DNA of 64,000 bases from Roridomyces roridus (GCA_029378245.1 JARKIF010000003.1:1860001-1924000); one strand, 5' to 3'; positions 11,721 through 24,883 are shown, counted from the stretch's first letter. Numbers and translations: made by a program. The notes: a model not told the origin generated them from the letters alone.

Positions 11721-11981
11721 CTATCTCGTTGTGGATGCCGCCGCTGTGGCCACAGCACCCTGTTCCTCTCCGCCGTCTCCGTATGAGCGCATCAGCTGAT
11801 AAAAGCTGCCCCACAGCTCTGCGATGGTCGAGTACTCCTTGGTCATGGAGAGGACCTCTTCGAGCTTGCGGTTGAGGTCGTTCGTGGAGGTCAAGAGGTC
11901 GTCAAACTCGGAGGTAATGACGGCAGTGAGGCGCTGTCGCTCCTGGTCAAAGAACGAGGGTTCGTCGTCGTGGTGGGACAT
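11721..11981 (-). CDS. DAD1: DASH complex subunit Dad1
   Basis: Single exon of 86 codons. The core DQERQRLTAVITSEF, LLTSTNDLNRKLEEVL, EYSTIAELWGSF and YQLMRSY matches the short coiled-coil Dad1 family throughout. Dad1 is one of ten subunits of the fungal DASH/Dam1 ring that couples kinetochores to spindle microtubules. The tail is Gly/Ala-rich. It converges with POL12, with 52 bases between the stop codons. Another subunit of the same complex, DAM1, lies at 28.2 kb. Confidence 0.93.
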   Translation of the reverse strand: MSHHDDEPSFFDQERQRLTAVITSEFDDLLTSTNDLNRKLEEVLSMTKEYSTIAELWGSFYQLMRSYGDGGEEQGAVATAAASTTR

Positions 11982-12105
11982 AAGAGCGCGTTATTTGTTC
12001 AATCCAAACAAGAATAAATGATACAAAAATTCCAGAGATCCAATAATGTGTACAAGTGTAGTAGCAATAGTTACCAGTAATACAGAGTTCACGAAAGCAA
12101 TCCAA

Positions 12106-15100
12106 CTACAGGAATCCGCTTTCCTGAAGTAGCCGGGCCATCTTTTCGTCCTCCCGTTCCCTGGGTTCCCGCTCTAGACTGATATTCCAGAACCGTTCGC
12201 TGAACTCTCGCGAGTCGCTCAGCGCAGAAAGTGACTCCTCGATGTACGCTTGAATCGAAGGAATGACATGGAAGTTGTACGGTCCCTGCCACCGTTTTAT
12301 ATCGTTGATCACCTCTGACGCTCTTTGCCGCTTCCGGAAATTGACCAGAGACCCAGGCAGATTGTCCGGATTTCCATCCTGGACGAACTGAAGATCCGTG
12401 AGGAAAACACCTGGGAATCGTTAGATGTCAAGACAAGGAGGTTTCGTAGAAATATTCACCAATGAATGGGACGCATGGAGGGACAACCGAGGTCATCACT
12501 TGGCGATACTGCTTAAAGTTCTTTTCGCTCAAAATCGTCATTTCGCAAGCATGGAACTGCGCCATGTATCTTGCGTTGACTTGCTCCCACGTCCGCTTCA
12601 GCCGTCGGATGGGTGGTGTGTTGAGCCCGGCCGTGATAGCAGACATGGTCGAGAAGTTGTTCATGAGGCGACAACGCTGCAAAACGATCAATCTTCATAC
12701 GTCAGTCTGGAGAAGACACGCACGTCGGCGACGCTGATCAGGTGCTTCATGGCGGCAGCCCTCCGCCGTGAATCCTCCTTGCTGAGAATACAATCCGCGA
12801 CCCAGCCAGCAAGCTAGTTTTCCTGTCAGTGTTGCCAATGCTTTACGCAAAGCAGGAGACGCACCTTGTTGCTGGTCTGGATAACAACAGTAATGTTATC
12901 CACGTTCTCCGTCCTCTGCTCTCTCGCTCGCTGAAGACACTCCATGGGCCGAATACGCTGGTACAGCTGACTCTCCATCATCGTCAACTGCCTCGCAAGC
13001 TCCAGTGGCTCAATATCCAATAACTTGAGCTTCTTGTTTGTTTTGGGAACGATTGGCGGAGGGGGCACGCCTTGAGGAGCGGTAACCGTCCTGATGATCG
13101 TACCACCGTCATCCTTTTGCTGTTTTGAATAGAATGAGTCAGGTTCACGTCCAGTTGAAAAGTCCGCTCACCGTCCGTTCAATTAATATCAGAAGTTGTT
13201 TCGCAGCCGGGAACCTCGCAACCTCTTCTGTGGTGATGAACTCCTTCATACGATCGAGGATGAAAAGGTCATCCTTCTCGAGCACATCGTCATCCACGAC
13301 AATGGATTTCAAAGTGTTGAGAACCCGAACTTGGATAACGTGCTGCTTGAGCTTGCCCCAGTCTTCGCGTTCGGCCGGTGTGAGCTTGGGCGGAGGCTGG
13401 ATCCAGAAGCGTTGAACGAGCAGATCGAATAGATCATCCACAGTCGTGAACGATTTGAACGTCATCAGGAAGGTCTTGATGAATGACGGATCTCCTTGCT
13501 CGTGGGCTGTTAGACGCTCGACCAACGCAGGCACCGTCCCTCCACGGATTGAACCGTCCGGCTCGATCTGAATTTCCGTTGGACTGTAGGATGGTTGGAG
13601 GTACCAAGGTTTCGGCGGAGCCTCGGGTTCGGGAGGAGCTGGTAAACTATTGGCGTATTCGCTACCCAAAAGTTTCGCCAGTTTGCTGTTGCCTGCAGGA
13701 CGAGATTTCTTGGAGTTGACTGTTGGAACACGATTTTAGCAACGAGAGATGAAATGCAAGCCGTTTACCCACAGTCATCGTCCATAAGTGGGCTAGGGTC
13801 CAGGTCATTGTCTCGGAAACCAGACGAGTCGGGCGAAATGTTGTCGTCGAAATCATCGGCTTCGTCGTTGAGCGTGGTGGTCCCATTAGACGGGTACCGC
13901 GTTGAATCGAAAGACTCGGGGGGTAAACGAGCTTTGCGAGGCAATTCAAATGCCATGTCTATACCGACCATGTCGCTCTGAGGATCGGAGTCCATAAAGG
14001 TTGACATTGGCCGTAATGAACCGCCGAGCTGAGTGTCGATGACGCTAAAACGAGACATCCGCCATTCGATAGATCCATTGTAGTCGCCTTGATCCATGTC
14101 TGCTTGTTCGTGACCAACAGCAAGAAGGGCCTCAAACGTTTCATTCACGACCCCAAGATTAGCCTTGAGGGACGTGGACGAAGCGTTCAGGTAGTCAAAG
14201 TTGAGGTCCCGCGAAGAGTGTCCGAGTTCCAGCGATTGAGCAGTGAGCAGAATTGAAGTGCTCTCGTCGTATAGGGATTGCATTGCCGTTTCCAGTGTCC
14301 GGATTAGTGACCTCGCCCTGTCGACAGTCTGGGCATACATCTCATTCGGCCCCGGAACGGTGCTTTGACGAATGCCGTCGATGTCGACGTGCCGCGCCAC
14401 GTGAACGTTGGTGGCAAAGGCAAGGTAAGAAGACATCCGAGTGACGAGATTCTGAGTGTATGTCCGGATAAGTTCGGCTGTTCGATAATCAATAGACGTC
14501 AGAATTTGAGTTCAAAGTGGACGCACCAGCGTTGTCGTTTGGAGCGGCAGTAACCTGTTCCAGGAGTGAGATATGGCGGTCCAGCTCTTGTGCGTAGGCT
14601 CCCAAGTCATTGACAACGTCGGCACTCAGGGCCTCTATTGGAGCATTCTCCTCGTCTAGAGACACCCATCCAAAGCCCTTCCAACTCCCGGCAGCACCGG
14701 CTCCGACAAGGCCGAGGCCAATATTGGCAGTCGAAAACACCGCGTGTAGACGCTTGAGCAATTTGGGTGAACTCGTGGACGGGTGTTGCAGCCGTTGGAC
14801 CTCAAGGACGAAGGACAGAACCGCCCTCTCAAGTTCCTCTGCATCAAGCTCGATACGGTCCAGAGTGTCCGTTACCGTGGAGCCAGCGTCGTACTGGAGG
14901 GCACGGGCTGACAGAACCAGCCGCGACAGCGTTGCCGTTACCTTGCGTTGGGCGGGTTTGAGAGGAGATGTCGCAGTGGAAGCTTTGGTGTCTCGCATAG
15001 AACGGGGTAGAACGTGGGGAGGAATCTGGCCCGCGGAAGCAGCAGAGACGTAGAGCAGATTCCGGACCGTCAACACGACGTTCGAGACCAGCTCGTCCAT

Positions 15101-16396
15101 CTGCAGGTCTTCTCCCGGTGCGCGACGTCCCATGGCTGCCGATTGTACATTGGCCACCACCGCTTGGATAGCGCCTTGCGTAAGGGCGGACATGTCGGTG
15201 ATGAGTTCTGCGGGAGCAGGCGCAATTGCCTGCTGCAGTGATTGCGCTATTCGCTCGGCTGTCGTCAACTCCATTTTGACATCAACTTGGAACGGCGGAG
15301 ACCGATGGCCATTCTGTCGCGGGGGGTCTGGATCTGATGGTTGGATATCCGAGCTATCAGAGTAGATGCTCAGGCGGGAGACTTTTGGTGGACTGCGGGA
15401 AGTGGGAGGAAGAGGCCGGATGGTCGGGTTTGAATTAGTCGCAGGGGCTCGATCTCGAGAATAAGTAGGTTCCGGACGCGTCCACTGGACGGTTCCGTCG
15501 GATTTGTTGTAATAGTAATACGACATGCCGTCGTCTGCGAGTTTCTTGACCCATGGTTCAGGGGTGCTGGTCCGCCGAGGCAAGCCAAAGCCAGCAGGGG
15601 AACTCATATCTCGCGGGCCCTGTGGTAGGGAGTTGCCGTAACCTAGACCAGAGCTGGTGCCGGAGCGCGAGCTCGACTGAGAGGTGAGCCCAGCGAGGTC
15701 ACTGTCCGAAGTGTCCTCGTCAGCTTCGTGCGGCAGATCGCGTGCCCGTTCGCCAGTTTTGGTATTAACATAGTATATCTATGTGGAAGTTAGCCGACAG
15801 GAGGAGACGGAAAACCTTGAGGAACGCACCTGGCCATTGGATGTTACTTCAGGCATCCAAAAGTCGTTGGACTCGCTCAGACTTGGATTCGACAACTCCT
15901 CCATTCCACCGGCGTCCATCCCAACGACTTCCGAGTCAAGCCAGTCCTCGTTCTCGGTCTGCGATCCTCGCATCATTGCGTGGGACATATCGAGCACAGA
16001 GCTGGTATCTGCAGCGGCGGCGGCCTGGGTTTGTCGGTCGAGATTGGATATTTCGGAGCCAGAGAAGGCAAGTTCGGCCTCCTCGTCGGAAATGACGGTG
16101 ACATAGTTGGACGGGAACCACCCGCGCTCCTCCCCCAGCAGCCCGTCCCACCACCCTGACGGCTGCTGCGTCAACACCTCTATAATATCGTTCTGGCGAA
16201 AGGAGAGAGCGGAGGCGTCCTGAGCCTCATAGTCGTAGAGCGCGCGACAGAACAGAGTGGTGAATTGTTCGTCGAGCAGGTCGGGTTCCTGCTGCTGCTG
16301 AGACTGAAGTTGTGCGGAATTAAGTAGTGTAGTAGCCCTGCTGGACGAAGGAATGAAGGCATGCTGCTGATACATGGGCGCCGCAACAGCAGCCAT
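12106..16396 (-). CDS. CDC25: CDC25-type Ras guanine nucleotide exchange factor with SH3 and WW domains
   Basis: Exons 15830-16396, 14527-15778, 13773-14477, 13172-13719, 12865-13119, 12724-12813, 12460-12676 and 12106-12410; 1312 residues. In order: an SH3 domain (about residues 45-105, ALYDYEAQ and SGWWDGLLG), a WW-like segment split by the first intron (about 176-205), a second WW domain (about 262-292, WVKKLADDGMSYYYY), a long helical middle, a RasGEF N-module (about 895-1010) and the catalytic RasGEF domain (about 1045-1285). The family loads GTP onto Ras upstream of adenylate cyclase in fungal nutrient and mating signalling. The start at 16396 precedes the SH3 domain closely; an upstream in-frame codon would be non-ATG. 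The donor of the third intron is GTGGGT, weaker than its neighbours. Confidence 0.9.
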
Positions 16397-16490
16397 GGAA
16401 TAGTCGCAAGGGCAGAACGGGGAAAGGAGGAATGAGGGGTGATTCTGGCAGGCAACGCTTACATCATTCGTCAAATATTGCTACTGCCTA

Positions 16491-19400
16491 CTACCGCTTC
16501 AGAGTCCTCTGCTTTTCCGCAAACTCGACGATCTTCCGGTCCACAAACAACCCTTTACGTTCTCGGACAGTGTCCATGTAGCCCTTCGCAATGTTGGACC
16601 TGTCCGCCTTTTCCCCGAGATCCTCCAGCTCTTCTTCCGTCGTCGGCACCCAAAATGGATCCTGATCGAGCAACTCGTACCTAGCTCGCCCTATTAGCAA
16701 CTCACGCCGTATAGTGCTATGTACGCACCCGCTGAATATAAGCTGCGGACTCGCCGCTCCAGACGTTCGCTTCCGGATATCTGCGCGGGAATCAGCAACG
16801 GGCCTGGATCAACAAATCAACCACTCGCCATCCGCAAAACCAAAGCTTTCGACAACCGGCAGCATGGCCGACACATTGAAGAAAGATGTCCCTTCCTTCA
16901 TCTCCTCCGCCACGATGCGTCCACGCCGCCGCGCGACAACTCCATACACCTTGCCCAGCACCTCGGCTGTGGAAATGATTAGGATGCCACGGCAATTGAA
17001 ATGTGCCAAACTTACTCGAGGCCTGGATGTCGCAGGTATACATCGCAAGCATCAGCCGCGGAGACCAATCCAGTAGGCCGTTTCTACAGGCATCGCGAAC
17101 AGCTGATATAACTGAACCTGTTACTTGGGCCATTCGATTCTGCTCTGCTCAATCACAAGCTCATCAGCGGGCCCCGCGACGACCCTTTTAGCACGCACCT
17201 ATTTCCTTTGCAAGACTCTCCCTGTTGATTTCGACGCTTTCGACGAAATAGGCCATGCCCTCCACCGGCTCCGCACATAGCGGTCCCTGGAACGTCGCAA
17301 GTTGGAAGCCGTTTTGGATGTGACTATCAAATTCAGAATCATTGTTTTCTGGGTCTTCAACCGTCTTGTTTTTCTCTAATCGACGTTTCAATCTGCATAT
17401 GACCATGTCAGGGCTATCGTTCGGGAATATGATAGGGACACTTGCGATGAGTGTCCAGAATTAGATGCCTTCCTCGCATCTATGAGGATACAACCCCCAG
17501 CATTTTGTGGGCCAAAGGCCATGATACATTCTGCTGCGTCGACCCACTCGCCGCCCGCTTCTTGGCATTTGCCGCGCAAAGCGTCCCAGAATTCTTCCGG
17601 CTTGACGCTGGGCTTTCTGACGATGGTACCGTCGATATTGGACTCTCCAATATCGCTGTCTTGATCTACGCTCGCGTCGCCACCATGCTGAAGATTCTTC
17701 AATAACGCCAGATTTTGGAGGATAAAATCAAGGATGATGGAAGGCAGCGGAGAAGCCCGAATGGTGAAGGCGACGATGTTTTGGGAGCTGGCTGCGTGGA
17801 CAGTGCCTCGCGTAGCGTTAGGCGTCTTTGGAGGTGCCATATCTGGTCGAAATGAATTGATTTTACATCCCTGGAAGCAATGATGCGAAAAATACCTATT
17901 CCTTTTACCGCCGTCTCGCGGAAGGGGACGATGGGTTTTGAAGCCTGAATCTCCACCCGCGCAAACCGCTCCCGAAGATCCTTGAGACATCTCTGAATCG
18001 GGACTCATTAGTCGGAATATTAGTGGAATTTTAAAGCTATACCAACCTCAAAGTGAAGTTCCCCAGCCGTCAAAATGACGTATTCGCCAGTCTGCTGCTG
18101 GAAAGTCTCGACGCAGGGATCTGAATGACTGAGAAGCTTGAGCCCATTGATTAGCTTTGGCATATCGGCGGGTTTCACGGGTTCGAGAGCAACACGCAAT
18201 ATGGGAGGCGCCTAAATCTAACTCAGATATTTTAAACCCCGGCATGTAAAACAACTGCTCACTGTGCGGTTGACGCCACCAAGATTGATTAAACAGTCTT
18301 TGAAGATTTCCGAATCCGGCGATTCGCCAATTCCTTCGGCCGAGGGGGCGCAAAGCGTCGCGCTTCGCCAGACCTTCCCCTCTAACCCTTTGATCGCAAA
18401 GATATTCCCCGCGCGGACACTCTCAACAGCCACCAACTCCCTCCCCATCATGACATACAACCCTTCGACCAGGACGGTGCAGATGAATTTGGCGTTTCGC
18501 GGGTGCGTGGGACCTAGCGTCGCGTTGTACTTGGGGAGTACGGCGAATACCGAGGTGCCATTGGAAATCGTCCCCGAGTACAGCCTAGCGAAACCTAGGT
18601 TGACCTCGACCTCTCCAGCATCCTCCACCGCCGGCTCTGCATCGGGGGTAGCGGTTTCAGGAGCAGCTGTTGTAGGAATTTCGGTCTGTACGGGGGTCGC
18701 GTTTCCCTCGGCCGCGTTTCCCTCGGCCGCGTTTCCCTCGGCCGCAGCAGCGGCAGCCAGTCTCGCCTCCTTGGCTTCACGCGCTTTTGCGCGCATCTCC
18801 TCAGCCGTCATCGGCTTCTTTTTGTTCTCGGGCAGATCCTTGGCCGAAACCGAAAACATCTTGCTGACATACGCCGCAACGCACGCATCTGCATCTGAGT
18901 TGGAGGCGAAGAGATCTCGTTCCAGTTTGTTCTTGGGCTGCACGGCGGCGTCGTATAATTCTGGATAGAGCATCTTCGGCAAACGAGTGGCTTGGGCTGT
19001 GGTGGGTGAAGGAACGACGTCGATGGCGGCCTGGATGATGCATGTCGAAAGAGATAGCCACTGAGAGAAGATGAGGGAGAGCAAATGGCGGGTGTCTTTG
19101 GACTTGAGATCCCGTGGGGGTATTTTCAAGTTTAACGCTCCAACGATCTTGGTTATTTTCTCCGTGTTTCTGGCAATAAAATTGAGCGAAAAGAACCGAC
19201 GTAAACGAAACACCACCGACGGGTTCAGAACGACAGCATCATAGACTGCCCATATGTTCTCTAGGATAAATTGCACGAACAGAGGCTTGAGTGCCCGACC
19301 GCGAAGGTGTTTGTAACTGATCACCTTCTTGGTCTTTGGGTCAATGTAGAAATCGCCCCACAAGACCCTTCGCAAGTTTGCTTCCTTCATCCCGAGCTTG

Positions 19401-20273
19401 CTCGAAAACAGTTGCGCAAACTTTCCGATGCGGAACCCCCAGCCGTCGATGGCAGAGGCAAAGACAACGTTGCCACGCTCCGGGGCAAAATAGATATCTT
19501 CGTCGTCCTTTTCTTGAAACTCGTCCTCGACGGCGTCGGCGGCGTCTGCTTCGTCCGCATACATCTCTTTCTTCTCCGCCATCCGCCGTTCGCGTTCTTC
19601 TCTCCATCGAAGATCGTCCTCCATTCTGTCACCAGCAAAGAATTTGCCCATAACGGCGTTGACCTGCTCGATCAAACGCGCTAGGTGATGATACGCTTCC
19701 ACTGGCGCCAATTGGAGTTCCGTTATGAGACGGTCGAATTTATTGATGACCAGAATGGGGCGTAGCCTGTCCAGCCAGGCTTGTCGTAGGACCGCGATAG
19801 TCTGAGTCCCAATTAATAAAGCGCAAATTGAAAAGTAAATGGACACACCTGAGTACAAACGCCCTCGACAACGTCGACGAGGACCAACGCGCCATCGCAC
19901 AACCTCGAAGCCGTCGAGACCTCGCTGGAGAAATCCACATGTCCCGGCGTGTCGATCATGTTTACGGCGAAGACCTTTGGACTTTTTCCTGGTCGTACAT
20001 TCCAGAGATCGGCAAGATATCGAAAAGTAGATGGAAGCTACCATCTTTGTCCAGCACTTGAAACCGAAGAGAGACGGCGCTGCTCTCCATGGTAATCCCT
20101 CGTTCTTGTTCGTCTTCTCGACTATCCAAGTATCTCATCTTGCCGGCCATTCTGGAGGATATAATATTGTTGGCTGCGAGGAGGGCGTCCATGAGGGTGG
20201 TCTTGCCGTGGTCGACATGGCCGAGGGTGGTGATGATACGGACGTTAGCAGCGTCTACAGTAGCGGCAGTCAT
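16491..20273 (-). CDS. EFL1: Elongation-factor-like GTPase EFL1/Ria1 (60S ribosome maturation)
   Basis: Exons 20042-20273, 19849-19988, 18263-19801, 18047-18211, 17896-17992, 17446-17842, 17199-17392, 17016-17144, 16829-16966, 16729-16780 and 16491-16680; 1090 residues. GTPase motifs are visible: GHVDHGKT at about 18-25, DTPGH near 90 and NKFD near 144. The EF2-like domains follow, including the EFL1-specific insertion and the ending [15 protein letters not shown]1 with Sdo1/SBDS releases the anti-association factor Tif6 from pre-60S subunits in the cytoplasm. Two introns need GC donors (17393-17445 with GCAAGT, 16781-16828 with GCGAGT); without them conserved segments go out of frame. A 15-bp repeat encodes an AEGNA-type tract. 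An in-frame ATG at 20321 would add 16 residues; I prefer 20273, next to the GTPase domain. Confidence 0.93.
18701..18745 (+). repeat. Three perfect 15-bp tandem units inside EFL1
   Basis: The unit GTTTCCCTCGGCCGC is repeated exactly three times. Read on the minus strand it gives an Ala-Glu-Gly-Asn-Ala tract within the variable insertion of EFL1, downstream of an alanine run. It keeps the frame, so copy-number change would alter only linker length. Confidence 0.8.
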
Positions 20274-20391
20274 GGTCTTGTTTGAGTCGCGCGTCCCGGA
20301 TCCGAGCGCGTCAGAGTCCATTTCGGGCCGGGTCACGCTGATCGCGAAAGACTGGAGAGAAAAAAGTAGAATAACAGGAAGTACAAGCAAT

Positions 20392-21351
20392 CTAATCCAA
20401 GTCCATGGGCCCTTCACCCTCGGCTGGGAAACACAGCTCGCTCTCGTCGGCAGCAGCCTCATCGTCGTCCTCGTTCCAATCACTCGTCGTCTCCCAGTCA
20501 TTATCAAACTCGACGTCAACGGTGGCCACCGTATCGTCGTCCTTTTCGAACGTCAGTGGGAGAAATGAAAGCAGGTTCATTTGCCCAGGCGCGTGGTGCA
20601 TTACTGGCTGCACCCAGCGTCGTTCTCGTAGTCGTTTATGGCGCTCCCGATCTTCTTCAATACGTTTGAAAACTTCGGTACGAGGGAGTGAAGAATGGGA
20701 CGATTTGCGGTGTTCCACGGGCGCGGTCGAGGAAGGTTGGCTTTGAGCTGGTGGGGTCCTCTTGCCTAGCGCGGTGAGGACGTCGTCAACTGTCTGCGGA
20801 TCGACAACACGTTTACTCCTCCAGCTTTCGAGTATCTGCGCAAGGACCCTCAGCGAACGAAGCGATGAAGCACTGGTCCGACACACCTGTTTTGCGCTCG
20901 TGAGGTTTGGCAAACCCTCCCGCCCAGCGGGTACCACGCATTCGACAATCTTGCCAATATCCCGATTGACAAAGTCGACGTATTGTTTCGTGCCCGAGTC
21001 AGAACCTATCGAATTTGAATGAGATTTGACGAGAAGGCAGGTCTCGCATAGTGAGTCGAGGAAATATAGGATGTTGATGCGGGAGTTTATGGAACCCTGT
21101 TCGGTCTGAGGTTAGCAGCAGAGAGCAGAGAGGAATAGGCTACCTTCTGGCACTCCTCAACGATGCAGTCCCATAGGTCCTCGCCGCAGGGTGGAAAGTA
21201 TTTGATAGCAAAGCCTACGACTTTTTGTATGGACTGTTGGGAACTGGATGAGCGAATTTAGGTCACGAGCAGACCAAGACGCGAGCAGCACTGACGCGTT
21301 CAGGCGTTTGAGGAGGGCGAGGAACTGTATGCGCACTTCGAAGGGGTCCAT
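20392..21351 (-). CDS. CTK3: CTD kinase I gamma subunit (Ctk3/Lsg1)
   Basis: Exons 21292-21351, 21144-21233, 20887-21096 and 20392-20835; 267 residues. The start MDPFEVRIQFLALLKRLNAS and the segments IQKVVGFAIKYF, DLWDCIVEECQKG, INILYFLDSLCE and YVDFVNRDIGKIVECVVP identify the CID-like N-domain of Ctk3. The C-domain follows with ILESWRSKRVVDPQTVDDVL, VFKRIEEDRERHKRLRE and an acidic tail. Ctk3 is a regulatory subunit of CTDK-I, which phosphorylates serine 2 of the RNA polymerase II C-terminal repeat during elongation. It is upstream of and co-oriented with EFL1, with 118 bases between them, and divergent from the cation transporter gene. The first intron donor GTGCTG is weak but restores the family alignment. 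Confidence 0.88.
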
Positions 21352-21616
21352 GAAGAGCTAGTTGATCAAGCCGTGCCGCAATCAAATCTTTGATGCGGAA
21401 GCTACGTAAGACCCAGTATAGCGGACACCCAGTACAGTGGACGAGAAAGCTGATCGCTTTACTTTAATTTTCCTCCTCCCGCCCTCTACATCCAGCTTGA
21501 CATTACTGAGCCTGCCTGGCCACCGGTTGTTTCTTCATGTCGTCGGTCGTTCGTGCCAAGGGACCTCTTCTGTCACGCAGCACAGCATTTCTTTCTTGGT
21601 CTTAGCCGCGACGACC

Positions 21617-23212
21617 ATGACCTCCTCAATCGAAATGGACCCAGTCCCACCCGTCGTCACTCCCGCATCCAGCAGTGACAGAAGCAGCGTGTCTGACAGT
21701 GGAGACCCACTCCTCCTCGCCAGCCGCCTCCAGTCCGAAGAAACGCTCCACAACCTGCGAAACAGAAAAAAGCGCCGCAAACAGGGAAAGGTCGTCGGTT
21801 GTAAGTTTTCAGACTACATCCTACTCGCTTTCTCAATTCGTCAATGGGTCCCTTCGTTAGCTTTCTATGAGAAGCAAAACAAGCAAATCGAATCCCTCTT
21901 AATGACCATGGACCAGCACATCGAGACTGCTCAGGAGGAAGAGGATAATAACAGACTGGCGATAAAGATCGCCATATATGCGTCCTTGGTCGCCAATTGG
22001 TTCGGTCTTTCAAAACTCGTCAGGGTACCGCTCACCGTCTATCATTAGCGTATTGGCAGTTCTGCAGATATACGCCGCCGTCTCCTCCCTGTCGCTCTCA
22101 TTCTTTGCCACAGCCATAGATGCTGTATTCGATCCAATGGCGAATATAGTCCTGCACATCGTTCATCGCAAAGCCGTCAATGCCGACCCGAGGAGATATC
22201 CTTCAGGCGGAAGTCGGTTGGAGGTTATTGGGGACATAATATATAGTGGAACGATGGGATCCGTCTCGGTTGTTCTCATTGCAAGTTTTTCGACTATATT
22301 CTGCTCCCTTGCTTACACTTTGCAGGCCTTTTCGATCCAAGAACTCGTTAGAGGTGCTGAAAGTGATCACTTCCACCTACCATCAGTCATCGTGGTTGCT
22401 ATTTCTTTCGGTCCGTCTCTTCCTCCCGTTTCCCAACTTGCCATCTCATGGTCCTCAGTCGTCAAGTTCATATTATTCCTCTACTGTTACTCCATACGTT
22501 CCAAGAACTCGCAGGTGCGAGTGCTCTGGGAAGACCAGTAAGCACATCACCTTCGTCGCCTTCACGTCTGACCGTACTCGTCAGCCGAAACGACATCTTC
22601 ATCAATGGCTTCGGCGCGTTCACCCTCGCATTCCTTTTATCTTGCGCTGACTTGGTTTTAGGTATTTTCACGTCCGCAGCAGGCGCCAAGATCCGCTGGT
22701 GGATTGATCCAGTTGGCGCGCTGATCATTTCAGTTGCTCTCATACTCGTGTGGGGCGCCACCCTCCGTCGCCAGTTCCTTCTCCTCGCCGGCATAGCCGC
22801 GCCGGTGGAATTCCAACAACTCGTCATATACAAAGCGATGATGTTTGCGGACGATATCAAGCAGATTGATTCGTGCACCGTGTACCACGCCGGTCCTGTA
22901 AGTCTAAGCAACTTCTTTATCTTATACAACTCACCGGCGGTAGGATTATGTTGTTGAGCTCGACATCGTAATGGACGCAGAGACGCCGTTGTGGAAAGCA
23001 CACGACCTTTCGCAAGCGCTACAGGATAAGATTGAGCAGTTACCAAACGTTGGCAGAGGTGCGTTGGTCTATTCGCGCTTGTGGGTCGCGCTTACATGCC
23101 CAGCATTCGTACACGTTGACCACGAAATTAGCCACAAGCCGGTATGTCCTTTATCGTGTGTTTCTGGCATCACTTGACTTTTTTTTTTCAGGAGCATCGC
23201 AAGATCAAGTAA
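21617..23212 (+). CDS. Cation diffusion facilitator (CDF) family metal transporter
   Basis: Exons 21617-21800, 21861-21999, 22049-22280, 22326-22410, 22459-22537, 22585-22613, 22662-22897, 22944-23058, 23104-23141 and 23192-23212; 385 residues. After a charged N-tail come the CDF transmembrane helices with ATAIDAVFDPMAN (metal-site aspartates), SQVRVLWEDHRND and RWWIDPVGALI, then a cytoplasmic domain with VVELDIVMD and FVHVDHEISHKPEH. The family exports divalent metals (Zn, Mn, Fe, Co) by proton exchange, and this subgroup resembles fungal MMT/Mn-type CDFs; the substrate cannot be read from the sequence. Two introns (22281-22325, 22614-22661) appear to use GC donors. Both lack in-frame stops, so retention would only insert 15-16 residues, but splicing restores family spacing. 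It converges with palC, 63 bases apart. Confidence 0.88.
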
Positions 23213-23275
23213 AGGGAATGGGCCTCCTGCATTTACTTAGATACAATACACAGTACACTACTACTACATATACAC

Positions 23276-24811
23276 TTAAAAGTAGGACCCAGCGCCTGCG
23301 TATGTTCCGGCTTCAGCTGGCGTCCCTGCATTCTCGTCCAAGTCCAGCTGTTCTGCTTGCCGTCTGAGATCCTCGGCTGAACCTGGCCCGAAAGCCGGCT
23401 GGGGCGGGATGTAAGCCTTGGCTGATAGTACTAGACGACCAGTAGGTATTCGGGCTTGTAGATCGGATTGCTTGGGAACGGGCTGGAAGTGCAGCTGCGA
23501 AAGAATCAGTGAGCTCGGCAGAGAGAAACACAGTGGAGAGACTGACAGAATCGTTAATCTTCTTGTAGTGCTTGAGAAACACTCCAACAGTATCCAACTC
23601 TCCCGACACTCTCGCATCCTTCTTGCGTCCCCCTTTCAGCTCTTCCAGCTCCTTCTTGGCCCACACCAAAAACCCAACTGCGTCTCCGCCTCGATCAGTC
23701 CCTCCATTCTCGCCCGCATCCACACCAAGCCACTTGTGCGCCATAGCATCGTGAAAAGACGTCTCGTCGTTCAGATACCGGCGCAAATCCGCAGAAACCT
23801 CGCCATCGCCTGACGATGATGAGCCGTTCAGTTTGGACTTGCCTTTCCCAGCAGGCGTCTTGGCCAAGGTCCGTGCGGACGAGTACAAGGCTGCGCATTC
23901 GAGGTGCAATTTGGATATTAGAGCAGGGGAAGGGTGTGATTTCGGGAGTGGGGGACCGGGGGCGATGTTGCTATCGTACGCGGCTTTGGATAGCAGCTTG
24001 CGGATGGCTAGTGTCTGTGCGTCAGCGAGCGACGACCTGCGTAATAATTATTTCTGTGGCCTTCAAAAACAGAATGAACGCACTTGGCCAGGGCAGCATT
24101 GACTTCACGAGTCACGTCGGGTGGTCTCGACGTCTCGGACGTGCCCTCCCATTCTACGAGCACCGTCTCACTGATGTACGAGAAGATCCCGCTCGCACGA
24201 CATAGCAGATCGGCGGCAACAGTCAGCTGCGCCTCTTTAGCCTTGCGCTCGGCGTCGGTGATGGCTCGGTCCAGTTCGAACCCGCCGAGCGAGTCCACTT
24301 TGGACCTCGCGAGGTTAGAGAGCGCAAACGCGTAGGTTAGCAGGGAATAGGCGTAATCCGCGTGCAGCGAGGGGAGGGACAGCCGGGGCGATGTGTGGAA
24401 CAAGTTGGCTGATAATGTGGTCCTCCAACTGAAGACTTTGTGCGCCGTGTTCAGCCATTGCAGACCCACACTGTTGGTCGATACACACCTGGTTCTGATT
24501 TGAGCTCGATTTGACCGCTCGCGACGCAGACCATTATCCCACGAAGTCGGGGTACATATTCGTCGAGGATCTCCAGTCAAGTCAGCCTCAAGCACGTCTC
24601 CCGTCGGTCAGCCCACCTTGACGAGCTTGAGATAGTCCTTTTCATCATCCTGAGTGCGTTTGCTTTCCTTGAGAACCCCGCGTAGATTAGCGCGACTCTG
24701 CGTTGCGTCGGCAATGTCGGTTGTATAGAGTTTCTCGGGACTGGTATCGGTACAAAAGTCGGAAAACGAGACGGCTCCTGTGGTTGGGAGGTCGTAGAGG
24801 AAGAGGGACAT
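23276..24811 (-). CDS. palC: BRO1-domain pH-response regulator PalC
   Basis: Exons 24617-24811, 24489-24570, 24084-24435, 23547-24036 and 23276-23494; 445 residues. The start MSLFLYDLPTTGAVSFSDF and the segments EPVFSWRTTLSANLF, LPSLHADYAYSLLTYAFAL and LADAQTLAIRKLL match PalC-type BRO1 proteins. PalC links the plasma-membrane pH-sensing PalH complex to ESCRT-III (Vps32) in ambient alkaline-pH signalling. The C-tail is Ala/Gly-rich. Splice choices at 24436-24488 and 24037-24083 are fixed by frame and family match, since nearby alternative AGs give stops. Confidence 0.85.
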
Positions 24812-24883
24812 GGTGAGAGCCGGTCTCAGAGCACAGCGAAAAGCGCGTAGTCATAATAAAGCACTAATTTACATAAATCCGAT

